A DNA stretch of 23,104 nucleotides from positions 1 through 23,104 of the forward strand of contig RFHX01000220.1 in assembly GCA_003695725.1 (NCBI GenBank). The letters are read 5' to 3'. The notes beneath the pieces are model-generated. The model saw nothing but the letters and a program-made list of their open reading frames with translations, was not told where the DNA came from and made no database searches. Made by a program: the position numbers and the translations under genes. The DNA is from J061 sp003695725 [NCBI: Candidatus Schekmanbacteria bacterium] (GTDB lineage: Bacteria; Schekmanbacteria; GWA2-38-11). Position 1 is the first letter of the stretch. Every line of letters starts with the position of its first letter. Shown here in pieces: positions 8,413-18,138 of the stretch.

Positions 8413-10194
8413 ATGATGAAAAATAAACTCAAAATTGTAGAAATTTTTGTTCCCTTATTGTGTGTTTTCACATTAATTAGTGGATGTAAGATAATTCCGG
8501 TAAGGGAGAAATCAGATTACGAGCATAGTCTGGAATTTTTGAGGAAGGGGAATCTCGAGCAGGCGGAGGCCTATCTCTTAAAGTATGAAAAGCGCTTTCC
8601 TTATGATGAAAAATCTTACAATCTACGCCTCGAGATTGCCAAAAAATATCTTGAAAGGAATGATGCTAAAAAAACATCAGCATTGGTATCTAAGATACCT
8701 GAAAAAGGAATTTCGAAAGAGCTGATTGGCGGAAAATACGAGATTCTTGGAGATATTTCACTTTTAAAGGATGAATATTTGAAAGCCGTTGGTTTATATC
8801 TCAAATCCATAGATTTATATAGGAGAAAATCACAAAAGGAGAAGATAAAGAAAAAGGCTCTAAAGATAATATCAGAAAAACTCAATGAAGAAGAATTGAG
8901 TTGGCTTGCAGGTCGTTATGGGAAAAAGTTTCCGGCTGAAGAAGCCCTTTATAATTTAATCAAGCAGAAAGCGTTGGCTGGTGATATCAATGGAAGCAGA
9001 AGGTCGTTGGAAAGATATGAAAGAACATTTCCTGACAGCAGTAGAAGAAATGAACTCATTTCTTTTATTGAAAAAAAACAAAGAGAAGGCAAATTGATAA
9101 TAGGTTGTATTCTTCCCCTATCAGGCGCCTTGTCTGAAATAGGCAATTCTGTGAAAGAGGGAATTATAACAGCACAAATAATTCGTTCTGAAAGAATTGG
9201 CTTTCAACAGGTGGATTTAGTATTTAAGGATTCAGCCGGGGACCCTGAAAAAGCGGCAAGAGCTTTTGAAGAATTTGGAAGCAATGAAAATGTAATTGCT
9301 GTAATTGGCCCTGTAAGAAGCGCTTGTGTCAAGAAATGCGCCCCTCTGGCGGATAAATATCAGCTGCCGCTTGTTTCTCCTACAGCTGATGCTGATTATA
9401 TTGAAGGACTCTCGAATTTTGTTTTTCGCACCTGTCTTCTTCCGGAAACTGAGGCAGAGGCTATGGCAGAATTTGCAATCAAAGATGGTGAAGCTGTAGA
9501 AATTGCAATAATGCATGGAGACGATTATTACGGAAGGAAGCTTGCAGCTGTTTTTAAGAAAAAAGTAGAAGAATTGGGGGCAAAAGTGAAAATCGAAATT
9601 ACTTATCCTCCAGAAACAAATGATTTTACAGAATATGTGCGAAAACTTTACTCATACCTTGAGGCAGGTGGTATTTTTGATACTATATATTTGCCCTGCG
9701 ATTATGATAAGGCTGGATTTATAATCCCTCAACTGCCATATAATGATATGGAAGGATTTCAGCTTTATGGAAGCAGTGGATGGGATTCAGGTAGATTTGA
9801 TCCTTACGGCAATCCGGAAAGACTTCTTGAAATTGTTTTGGAAAAGGGAGAAATAGAGGGCGCTGTTTTTACAGATTCTTTTTCCCTTTGGTCAAAGGAT
9901 AATGAAGAAAGGAATGAATTTGTCTCTCGCTATAAAGAGATGTATGATTCTATACCTAATGTCTATGCCGCCAACAGCTATGATACATATATGATGATTG
10001 TTAAGGAGTTGAAGAAAAGAATGAAAAGAAGATCTGAATTAAGAAAGAGAATTTCGCAGATAAGAGATTATGAAGGGATTACAGGAAAAATGTCAATTTA
10101 TGAAAAAGGAAGAGTAGAAAAGACTCCATTTTTTATTGAAATTTTTGGAGGAAAATTTAGGGAGATTAAAGCGGAGATAGAAAAAAATGGTTGA
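8413..10194 (+). CDS. LpoA-like lipoprotein with periplasmic-binding-protein (type I) domain
   Basis: This 593-residue secreted lipoprotein has a signal peptide ending in a lipobox (LISGC, lipidated Cys25). An alpha-helical, TPR-like region (about 35-215) contains recurring lines such as LEFLRKGNLEQAEAYLLKYE. A type I periplasmic-binding-protein fold begins near residue 226 (LIIGCILPLSGALSEIGNSV), with IAVIGPVRSAC and LPLVSPTADADYI following. Helical repeats followed by a Leu/Ile/Val-binding-like fold is the architecture of LpoA, the outer-membrane activator of penicillin-binding protein 1A. A role in peptidoglycan synthesis is therefore likely. A ligand-binding protein for an ABC transporter is the alternative, but no permease or ATPase genes are nearby and the N-terminal repeats argue against it. 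There is no clear ribosome binding site before the ATGATG start. Confidence 0.8.
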   Translation: MMKNKLKIVEIFVPLLCVFTLISGCKIIPVREKSDYEHSLEFLRKGNLEQAEAYLLKYEKRFPYDEKSYNLRLEIAKKYLERNDAKKTSALVSKIPEKGISKELIGGKYEILGDISLLKDEYLKAVGLYLKSIDLYRRKSQKEKIKKKALKIISEKLNEEELSWLAGRYGKKFPAEEALYNLIKQKALAGDINGSRRSLERYERTFPDSSRRNELISFIEKKQREGKLIIGCILPLSGALSEIGNSVKEGIITAQIIRSERIGFQQVDLVFKDSAGDPEKAARAFEEFGSNENVIAVIGPVRSACVKKCAPLADKYQLPLVSPTADADYIEGLSNFVFRTCLLPETEAEAMAEFAIKDGEAVEIAIMHGDDYYGRKLAAVFKKKVEELGAKVKIEITYPPETNDFTEYVRKLYSYLEAGGIFDTIYLPCDYDKAGFIIPQLPYNDMEGFQLYGSSGWDSGRFDPYGNPERLLEIVLEKGEIEGAVFTDSFSLWSKDNEERNEFVSRYKEMYDSIPNVYAANSYDTYMMIVKELKKRMKRRSELRKRISQIRDYEGITGKMSIYEKGRVEKTPFFIEIFGGKFREIKAEIEKNG

Positions 10195-11506
10195 TATCAG
10201 AGCATTCAAAGGATTTGTTTATGATTCGAAAAAGGTCAAAATCGAAAATGTGGTTGCCCCTCCATATGATGTGATAAGTCAAGAGGAGCAGGAAAGATTA
10301 TATGAGCTCGATGAACACAATGTTGTGCGCCTTGTGTTAGGGAAAATATTTGATGACGATAATGATTCAGATAATAGATATACAAGGGCTGCTCGATTTT
10401 TAGAGGATTGGCTTGATAGAGGAATCATTAAGAGACATAAGGAGGATTCTATTTATATTTATGAACAGGAATTTACATTACCTGACGGCAGAATAATGAA
10501 CAGAAGTGGATTTATTGCTTTGGCTTCTATTGAGGAGCCGGGTAAGGGTAACATCTTCCCACATGAAAATACACTATCAAAGCCCAAAGAAGACCGTCTT
10601 AAATTGATGAGATCTTGTCAGGGAAATTTGTGCCAAATTTTTTCATTGTTTCCGGACAAAGAAAGAAAAGTGGATTCACTACTTCAACAGGAGAAGAGAC
10701 AAGCTCCGATTTTCGATTTTTATGACAATAACAGGATTAGAAACCGCTTATGGCAGATTAGTCATATCGATACGGTGGAAAAAATAAGAAATGAAATGTC
10801 TGAAAAGAAGCTTTTTATAGCTGATGGCCATCATAGATATGAAACGGCTGTAAATTATATGAAAGAAATGAGAGAAAAGGATACTAATTACACTGGTAAT
10901 GAGCCATATAATTTTGTGATGATGATGTTTGTAAACACTTATAATGAAGGGTTGGCAGTGCTTCCTATTCATCGTCTTATTCATAGTGTTGAGGAGTTTA
11001 AAGAAGAGACATTTTTAAAGAGGATATCTGAGGCTTTTGAGGTAGAGAGAGTTGAAGGTGAAGGATGGGAAAATGACCTTTCTGATATGCTCAAAAAAAA
11101 GGGAGAAAAAAGAACTTCTTTTGCTGTTGTATTCAAGGATAGCGGCAATAATTATATTATTTCTGTAAAGGATAATGAGATTATTGAAAATTATTTTGAT
11201 TCATCTTTTCCAGAAGAACTTAAATCTCTCGATGTTACCATTTTGCATAAAGTAATCTTAGAAAATTTTCTTGGCATTGATGAAGAGAGTTTGAGAGATC
11301 AAAAGAATGTTACCTACATAAAGGACTGGAATCGCTCACTAAGAATGCTCAAAGAAGGAGATTATCAGGCGGCTTTCCTGCTTAATGCTACACCTGTGGA
11401 AGCCGTAACAAAAGTTGCGGAAAAAGGATTGAGAATGCCTCAAAAATCAACTTTCTTCTATCCTAAACTTCTGACAGGTTTAGTATTCAATCTTTTTAGG
11501 AGCTGA
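10187..11506 (+). CDS. DUF1015 family protein
   Basis: This 439-residue cytoplasmic protein has no signal peptide or membrane helix. Recognisable DUF1015 hallmarks are the N-terminal RAFKGFVYD, the VVAPPYDVIS segment near residues 22-31, FPHENTLSKPKEDRLKL near 122-138, and the strongly conserved IADGHHRYETAVNY near 209-222. The biochemical role of the family is not settled to my knowledge; its histidine-rich DGHHRYE motif and N-terminal region suggest a nucleotide- or phosphate-handling enzyme, but that is inference. It overlaps the preceding lipoprotein gene by 8 bases, with GGAG about 10 bases before its ATG, so the two are probably co-translated. The family call is firm, the function unknown. 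Confidence 0.88.
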   Translation: MVDIRAFKGFVYDSKKVKIENVVAPPYDVISQEEQERLYELDEHNVVRLVLGKIFDDDNDSDNRYTRAARFLEDWLDRGIIKRHKEDSIYIYEQEFTLPDGRIMNRSGFIALASIEEPGKGNIFPHENTLSKPKEDRLKLMRSCQGNLCQIFSLFPDKERKVDSLLQQEKRQAPIFDFYDNNRIRNRLWQISHIDTVEKIRNEMSEKKLFIADGHHRYETAVNYMKEMREKDTNYTGNEPYNFVMMMFVNTYNEGLAVLPIHRLIHSVEEFKEETFLKRISEAFEVERVEGEGWENDLSDMLKKKGEKRTSFAVVFKDSGNNYIISVKDNEIIENYFDSSFPEELKSLDVTILHKVILENFLGIDEESLRDQKNVTYIKDWNRSLRMLKEGDYQAAFLLNATPVEAVTKVAEKGLRMPQKSTFFYPKLLTGLVFNLFRS

Positions 11507-11517
11507 CACAAGAGGTA

Positions 11518-12720
11518 ATGCAGAAAAGTATAAAGAGGACGCTTTATTTTGATTGTTTTTCAGGAGTAAGCGGAGACATGGTCTGTGCTTCTCTGATAGA
11601 CCTCGGTGCAGACAGAAAAACCATAAGAAATACCATAGAATCTCTTATGCCCGGAGAGATATCCATATCTATAAAAAGGGTTATGAAATGTGGCATATCA
11701 TCTTTATCTTTTTCTGTTAAGCCGAGAAAGGGGATTAAAAAATTCCGTACGATTAAAGATATAGAAAAAATTTATGAAAGGTCATCTCTTTCTTCAGAAA
11801 CCGCTTCAAAATGCATTGAAATCTTTAGAACAATTGCAAAAGCAGAAGCCAAAATTCACAGGAAAAAAATCGATGAAGTACATTTCCATGAAATAGGTGC
11901 TGTTGATACACTTGTGGATATAACGACAGCTGTAGTTGGAATAAGGTTGCTTAAAGCAGACAAAGTTATTTCTTCTCCGGTGAATTTAGGAGGTGGGACT
12001 GTAAAGATTTCACATGGTTTATATCCTGTGCCTGCCCCTGCCACTGCTGAAATATTGAAAGGAATGCCTGTTTATAGCAGTGGAAATTATGGAGAATTGA
12101 CAACTCCAACAGGAGCAGCGATTTTGAAGATATTGTGCAGTGCCTTTGACTCTGTGCCAGAGGGGAAAATTAAAGCTGTCGGTTATGGCGCAGGTTGTAA
12201 GGATTTGGAAAATAGGGCAAATGTTTTGAGGACATTGCTTATTGAAGAAGAAAAGGAAGAATTAAAACCGGATAGGAAAGAGCAGGTATATATTGTAGAA
12301 ACAAATATAGATGACCAAGAACCTCAGTCTTTCGAATATTTAATGGATAAACTTTTTGAAAAAGGGGCTCTTGATGTATGGTTTTCTTCTATTACAATGA
12401 AGAAAAGCCGTCCTGCAATAAAGGTTTCTGTTTTATGCAAGAAAGAAAGATTGAATACTATTTCAGAGCTTCTTTTAAGGGAAACAACAACATTTGGTGT
12501 CAGGTATTTTGAAGCTGGCAGAATGGCTTTAAAGAGAGAAATGATAAAAATTAAAACCAAGTATGGAGAGATTTCTGCAAAGGTAGGAATAATGGACAAG
12601 AAGGTTATCAAGATATCTCCAGAATATGAGAGTGTTAAAAAGCTTGCTGAAAAAAAGGGTATTCCTTTTTATAAAGTATTCAAAGAAGCTGAATTTGCCG
12701 CAAGAAATAAAAAATTTTAA
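11518..12720 (+). CDS. larC: Nickel pincer cofactor biosynthesis protein LarC
   Basis: LarC is the CTP-dependent cyclometallase that inserts nickel into the pyridinium dithiocarboxylate precursor to complete the nickel-pincer nucleotide used by lactate racemase and relatives. The 400-residue protein begins with the family signature YFDCFSGVSGDM, then has VHFHEIGAVDTLVDI near residues 120-134, the glycine-rich VNLGGGTVKISHG, TPTGAAIL near 199-206, and a C-terminal domain starting about residue 260 (VYIVETNIDDQEPQ). In Lactobacillus larC is split by a programmed frameshift; here it is one open frame. No larA, larB or larE is in the window. It lies 11 bases after the DUF1015 gene, and an AGGAG overlapping that gene's end may serve as its ribosome binding site. 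Confidence 0.92.
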   Translation: MQKSIKRTLYFDCFSGVSGDMVCASLIDLGADRKTIRNTIESLMPGEISISIKRVMKCGISSLSFSVKPRKGIKKFRTIKDIEKIYERSSLSSETASKCIEIFRTIAKAEAKIHRKKIDEVHFHEIGAVDTLVDITTAVVGIRLLKADKVISSPVNLGGGTVKISHGLYPVPAPATAEILKGMPVYSSGNYGELTTPTGAAILKILCSAFDSVPEGKIKAVGYGAGCKDLENRANVLRTLLIEEEKEELKPDRKEQVYIVETNIDDQEPQSFEYLMDKLFEKGALDVWFSSITMKKSRPAIKVSVLCKKERLNTISELLLRETTTFGVRYFEAGRMALKREMIKIKTKYGEISAKVGIMDKKVIKISPEYESVKKLAEKKGIPFYKVFKEAEFAARNKKF

Positions 12721-12724
12721 AAAA

Positions 12725-14578
12725 TTATGGTATTAAAAGCTCGGTGCCAACGGGCAGTACATTAGGGTCTTTTATAGTTTTTCTGTTAAAATCATAAAGT
12801 TTTTTCCATTTTCTAGCGTCATTGAAGATTTCCGGCTTTGCAGCAATCGATGAAAGCGTATCTCCTTTCTTTACAATATATCTTTTAATTTTTGATTTTG
12901 CTTCTCTGATTTTATCCTTAACCTTTGAATTATTCTCGTCTATTTCAAGAGATTTACGCCACTGGTTGATAGCTTCGTTTATATTCCCCTTTTTGTAATA
13001 TATATCTCCGAGATGTTCGAGTATAACAGGGTCGTCAGGAGCCTTTCCTATTGCTTTTACTATCAAACTGTATGCTTTTTCGATTTCTCCTTTCTGAAAA
13101 TATACCCACCCGAGACTGTCGAGGAAATATCCATTGTCGGGTTCTATTTCTAGAGCTTTTTTAATCAGTGACATAGCTTCATCGAGATAAATTCCTTTAT
13201 CGGCAAAGAGGTATCCTAAATAATTATAAGCTGAAGCAAATTTTTCATCTAATTTAATCGCTTCTCTCAATTCCTTTACGGTGTTGTCAAAGTCTTTGAG
13301 TTTGTCATATGCAGTTGCAAGGTAGAAATGGTATTCTGCATTTTTTGGATCGGATTTAATGACAGTTTTAAAGCTTTCTATTGCTTCTTTATATTTTTTA
13401 GCATCATACTGAGCTCGTCCAAGATAAAAAAGGATTTTGGGGTTTGAAGGATCTGTTTCTAATGCTTTTTCAACTGATTTTATTGCAAGCTCATATTTGC
13501 CTAATTCACCATAAATCAAACTTTCATGAAGAAGGGCAATAATGAATTTAGGATTTGATTCGAGAATTTTCTTTACCTCGGTGAGCGCCTCTTCATATTT
13601 TCCCATTGCTTCAAGGGCTGTAATTAAATTTATTCTTGTCATACTATCAAAAGGATTTAGATAAAGGGAATTTTTAAAATGTTTAGCCGCTTTCTCGAAG
13701 TCTTTTTTATTGAGGTAAATCATACCCAAATTAGTTTGAATAGCTGAATCTTCGGGCAGTTTATATTCAAGTTGAAGAAACAATTCTAAGGCTTTATCGT
13801 AATTTTCTTTCTTCATATAAAAGAGCGCTAAAGATTTCTTTACAGCAAGACTTTCAGGATTTATTTTTAAAAGCTCCTGATAAAAACTTTCAGATTCTTT
13901 GCCTGCATTTAGGATTGAATAGGTGTTGACGAGGTTATAGAAAGCTGATTCGAAATAAGGATTGATTTCAATAGATTTTTTGAATGATTCGATGGCTTCT
14001 TTATATTTTTTTTCTTCAGCTTGTACAATTCCCAGATAATAGTACCCCAATGAAGGTTTTGTTTTGATAAGCTCTCTGTAAATATTTTCAGTTTTTTCCT
14101 GCTGGTTGGTGCTATTGTAAATTAAGCTGAGAATCATATAAGCCCTTATCTCTTCAGGTGCAATTTCAATAATTCTTTTATAAACTTCTTCTGCTTTGGA
14201 CATCAGGTTAAGTCGCGAATAGACTTCTCCAATATTATAAAGCACATCAACAGATTTGGTGCTTTTCAAAAATGCTTTGTCTGCTTCTTCTCGTGCTTTT
14301 TGCAGATTTCCTGTTTCGATATAAAGGTAAGCAAGTTTGGAGTGGAGATAGGGAGATAACGGGTCTTCAGAAATTGTTTTTTTTAAAATATCGATAGCTT
14401 TATTGTAATCACCTTCATTGTCGAAGATTTCAGAAAGGATGAAATTATTCACCGCATCTTTGCTCAAAGAGAAAGTCTCAACGGATTTTAACTTATCCAT
14501 TTTTTTACTTGTTGCACAGGAAAAAGATATAGTTGAAATGAGAATAAGACAAATAAAGAATTTACATTTTTTCATCAA
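12725..14578 (-). CDS. TPR-repeat lipoprotein with C-terminal LysM domain
   Basis: This 617-residue exported lipoprotein has a hydrophobic signal peptide with lipobox ISFSC (lipidated Cys21). From about residue 40 to 560 it is almost entirely tetratricopeptide repeats, roughly fifteen by my count; examples are YYLGIVQAEEKKYKEAIESF and ILFYLGRAQYDAKKYKEAIE. It ends with a LysM domain (about 563-617: RYIVKKGDTLSSIAA... VLPVGTELLIP), a peptidoglycan-binding fold. A lipid anchor at one end and a wall-binding domain at the other suggest an envelope scaffold linking a membrane to peptidoglycan; the partners of the TPR part are unknown. It lies 12 bases after tatC with AAGGG upstream of its ATG, so it probably belongs to the tat operon. 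It converges on larC. Confidence 0.88.
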   Translation of the reverse strand: MMKKCKFFICLILISTISFSCATSKKMDKLKSVETFSLSKDAVNNFILSEIFDNEGDYNKAIDILKKTISEDPLSPYLHSKLAYLYIETGNLQKAREEADKAFLKSTKSVDVLYNIGEVYSRLNLMSKAEEVYKRIIEIAPEEIRAYMILSLIYNSTNQQEKTENIYRELIKTKPSLGYYYLGIVQAEEKKYKEAIESFKKSIEINPYFESAFYNLVNTYSILNAGKESESFYQELLKINPESLAVKKSLALFYMKKENYDKALELFLQLEYKLPEDSAIQTNLGMIYLNKKDFEKAAKHFKNSLYLNPFDSMTRINLITALEAMGKYEEALTEVKKILESNPKFIIALLHESLIYGELGKYELAIKSVEKALETDPSNPKILFYLGRAQYDAKKYKEAIESFKTVIKSDPKNAEYHFYLATAYDKLKDFDNTVKELREAIKLDEKFASAYNYLGYLFADKGIYLDEAMSLIKKALEIEPDNGYFLDSLGWVYFQKGEIEKAYSLIVKAIGKAPDDPVILEHLGDIYYKKGNINEAINQWRKSLEIDENNSKVKDKIREAKSKIKRYIVKKGDTLSSIAAKPEIFNDARKWKKLYDFNRKTIKDPNVLPVGTELLIP

Positions 14579-14590
14579 TACTAACCCTTT

Positions 14591-15334
14591 TTAATCATTT
14601 TTTTTCACAAGCAACCTAACTAATAATATACTAAATTCATAAAGAATATACATCGGTATTGCAAGTGCAATTTGTGATACTACATCCGGGGGAGTAATTA
14701 TTGCTGATGCGGCAAAGAGGATGAGTATTACATAGGGTCTGCCCTTTTTTAAGGTTTCAATGGAGATTAATCCTATTTTGGCTATAATAAATACAAATAC
14801 AGGCAGTTCAAAAGCAAGTCCAAAAGCAAAAAGAAGCATTGCAACAGTTGATAAAGCTTCCTTGATAGTTAGCATCGGGAGGAAGTCTCCACCGTAGCTG
14901 AGAAGAAATTTAAAGCAATATGGCAGCAGCAGAAAGTAAGCGAAAGATGCACCACCAATGAAGAAAATACAAGATGAAACAAAAAAAACTATTCCATAAA
15001 TCTTTTCTTTCCTATAAAGCCCCGGTGCTACAAACTTCCAAATTTCGTAAAATATCAAAGGAAAAGCAAAAAATGCTCCCATTATGGCGCTAATCTTTAT
15101 ATAAACTATAAAAGGTTGAGCAGGACTAGTGAATACCAACTTTTGTTCTGGGCTAAGTACAGAGCTCAAAGGTCGTATTACGGCTTTAAAAAGACTTTTC
15201 GAGAAAGCATAAGAACCAATAAAACCTAAAATAAGATAAATTATTATATGAATTAAACGACTTCTCAGCTCTTCCAAATGCTGAAGAAATGTCATTTCCT
15301 TATCAGAGGAGAGCTCTTCTTTTCTACTTTCCAT
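14591..15334 (-). CDS. tatC: Sec-independent (twin-arginine) protein translocase subunit TatC
   Basis: TatC is the six-helix membrane receptor that binds twin-arginine signal peptides and, with TatA/TatB, exports folded proteins. Key features are the N-terminal TFLQHLEELRSRL, the first cytoplasmic-loop signature FYEIWKFVAPGLYRKEK, and six hydrophobic helices ending in IALAIPMYILYEFSILLV. The start is uncertain. The longest frame begins at 15370 and overlaps tatA by 47 bases. I prefer ATG 15334 (MESRKEEL, 247 residues, 11-base overlap); ATG 15295 (MTFLQHLEEL) is also possible and has AAGGA very close to it. Confidence 0.94.
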   Translation of the reverse strand: MESRKEELSSDKEMTFLQHLEELRSRLIHIIIYLILGFIGSYAFSKSLFKAVIRPLSSVLSPEQKLVFTSPAQPFIVYIKISAIMGAFFAFPLIFYEIWKFVAPGLYRKEKIYGIVFFVSSCIFFIGGASFAYFLLLPYCFKFLLSYGGDFLPMLTIKEALSTVAMLLFAFGLAFELPVFVFIIAKIGLISIETLKKGRPYVILILFAASAIITPPDVVSQIALAIPMYILYEFSILLVRLLVKKND

Positions 15335-15608
15335 CCTTTTCTTCTTTGCCTTCTTTGTTTTTTGAATCAATATTGGTTTCCGAAATGTCAGTAAGCTCTT
15401 TCATATCCTCGATCTCGTCCTTTATGAAGCCTGTCTCTTCCTTTATTTCTTCATCGACAGTATTTTTTATGTCTTCCATTGCTCTTTTAAATTCAGCAAG
15501 TCCTTTGCCAAGGGTTTTAGCTACTTCTGGCAGTCTTTTAGGTCCTATCACAATTAGGGCAATTACAAGTATTACTAATATCTCTGAAAAACCAATGCCG
15601 CCAAACAT
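15324..15608 (-). CDS. Twin-arginine translocase subunit, TatA/TatB family (TatB-like)
   Basis: This single-span protein has the Tat hinge architecture: a short N-terminus (MFGGIGFSEILVIL), one membrane helix, the GPKRLPE hinge, an amphipathic helix (VAKTLGKGLAEFKRAMEDI) and an acidic and basic charged tail. The glutamate early in the helix (FSE) and the proline in GPKRLPE are more like TatB than TatA. Since no second TatA homologue is beside it, it may do both jobs or a separate tatA may lie elsewhere. I chose ATG 15608 (94 residues) because GGAG lies 11 bases upstream; a TTG at 15638 would add ten residues and has no ribosome binding site. Confidence 0.88.
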   Translation of the reverse strand: MFGGIGFSEILVILVIALIVIGPKRLPEVAKTLGKGLAEFKRAMEDIKNTVDEEIKEETGFIKDEIEDMKELTDISETNIDSKNKEGKEEKDGK

Positions 15609-15659
15609 TATTGATTTATCTCCAATACTTTCGGACAATTTAAAAACTTAATTTCATTA

Positions 15660-15688
15660 ACTATAACTGATTTTTAATCTTTTTTGAA
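15660..15688 (-). promoter_or_regulatory. Candidate promoter of the tat operon
   Basis: On the minus strand TTCAAA (15688-15683, four of six -35 bases) and TATAGT (15665-15660, five of six -10 bases) are separated by 17 bases. Transcription would begin near 15653, about 45 bases before the tatA/B ATG. The surrounding DNA is very AT-rich, so chance matches are possible. Confidence 0.4.
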
Positions 15689-15843
15689 TCTTTAAAAAAC
15701 TTCTCTTCGAAATAAAGACAAAAATTACAGTGCATGATGAAAAAGTATTAGAAAAAACTAAATAAAAAAAGAGAAAAAATAGAATTTCGCAAATATTTTC
15801 CTTTAATCGGAATTAATATTCTATTTTTAGTCAATTTTTTAGT

Positions 15844-15872
15844 TGAATTTTTGGATGAAATATTTATATTAT
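15844..15872 (+). promoter_or_regulatory. groESL promoter (sigma-70 type)
   Basis: TTGAAT (15844-15849) and TATTAT (15867-15872) are spaced by 17 bases, and the -10 box abuts the CIRCE element. Initiation would fall inside CIRCE, at about 15879, the usual layout for HrcA-repressed heat-shock genes. Confidence 0.6.
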
Positions 15873-15898
15873 TAGCACTCACTTAAAGAGAGTGCTAA
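15872..15898 (+). promoter_or_regulatory. CIRCE operator (HrcA binding site)
   Basis: The perfect inverted repeat TTAGCACTC - 9 bases - GAGTGCTAA matches the CIRCE consensus exactly in both arms and spacing. The heat-shock repressor HrcA, whose folding depends on GroEL, binds this site, so groESL here should be derepressed by heat or protein misfolding. hrcA itself is not in the window. Confidence 0.97.
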
Positions 15899-15978
15899 CA
15901 ATATTCAAAATTCATTGATAAAAAGTTTATCCAATTTTAATCAAATTGAAATGTTAACTTTTAGAAAGGAGGGAAGGT

Positions 15979-16269
15979 ATGAACATTCGTCCATTGCATG
16001 ACAGAATCATTGTTAAACGAATTGAAGAGGAGGAAAAAACAAAAGGAGGAATTATCATTCCCGATACAGCAAAAGAAAAACCGCAGGAAGGGGAAGTTGT
16101 GGCTGTCGGGAATGGTAAATTGTTGGAAGATGGCAAGGTGGTGCCATTGGATGTAAAAAAGGGAGACAGAGTACTTTTCAGCAAGTATGCAGGAAATGAT
16201 ATAAAGATTGAAGGCGAAGAGTACATCATAATGAGAGAAGACGATGTGCTCGGAATAATAGAAAAATAG
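15979..16269 (+). CDS. groES: Co-chaperonin GroES
   Basis: This 96-residue cytoplasmic co-chaperonin forms the heptameric lid of GroEL. It has the family start [19 protein letters not shown], the mobile loop [16 protein letters not shown] (about 23-38), [25 protein letters not shown] and the C-terminal [10 protein letters not shown] strong AAAGGAGGG ribosome binding site precedes the ATG. It is the first gene of the CIRCE-controlled operon, 35 bases before groEL. Confidence 0.98.
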   Translation: MNIRPLHDRIIVKRIEEEEKTKGGIIIPDTAKEKPQEGEVVAVGNGKLLEDGKVVPLDVKKGDRVLFSKYAGNDIKIEGEEYIIMREDDVLGIIEK

Positions 16270-16304
16270 TAAATTAGGAAAACTCTAACAGGAGGTGAAA
16301 ATAA

Positions 16305-17927
<1,623 letters not shown>

Positions 17928-17951
17928 TCCTAAGATTTTTGCAAAAAAGTC

Positions 17952-17985
17952 AAAGGCGGAAGGTTGCTCCCTTCCGCCTTTTTTT
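17952..17985 (+). terminator. Rho-independent terminator after groEL
   Basis: A perfect 12-bp stem (17952-17963 pairs with 17970-17981; GC-rich core GGCGGAAGG) closes a 6-base loop and runs into a T tract. It begins 24 bases after the groEL stop and should separate groESL from the downstream moxR operon. Confidence 0.95.
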
Positions 17986-18053
17986 ATTCTTGGTTTTCAG
18001 ATGATTCCATTTACCATTAAATTCATATCTATAACTATATTCTTTTATAATCG

Positions 18054-18083
18054 TTGTCATAAATTTTGAAATTTTGTTATTAT
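18054..18083 (+). promoter_or_regulatory. Candidate promoter of the moxR/bat operon
   Basis: TTGTCA (18054-18059, five of six consensus bases) and TATTAT (18078-18083, five of six) are separated by 18 bases, giving a start near 18090 and a leader of about 50 bases. It follows the groEL terminator, which supports an independent transcription unit. Confidence 0.5.
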
Positions 18084-18138
18084 TTACTTACATCACTACT
18101 TTTTTGAAAGAAAGGATTAAAATATCAGGGGAATAAAA

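Larger units (their letters stand above)
15609..15978. other. Divergent intergenic region between tat and groESL
   Basis: This 370-bp gap has no open frame that looks like a gene. Its left part (about 15639-15700) holds the candidate tat promoter on the minus strand. The middle (about 15700-15840) is extremely AT-rich and I see no further structure in it. The right part holds the groESL promoter, the CIRCE operator and a leader of about 100 bases ending in a strong ribosome binding site (AAAGGAGGG, about 15964-15972) before groES. Confidence 0.7.

Noticed and set aside
8413-10194. Branched-chain amino acid ABC transporter binding protein as the main call.
   Set aside because: The binding-protein fold is present, but the long N-terminal helical repeat region and absence of transporter genes fit an LpoA-like activator better; kept only as an alternative.
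12725-14578. DNA tandem repeat array because of the repeated motif in the encoded protein.
   Set aside because: The repetition is at protein level (TPR units of 34 residues with diverged codons), not a nucleotide repeat array.
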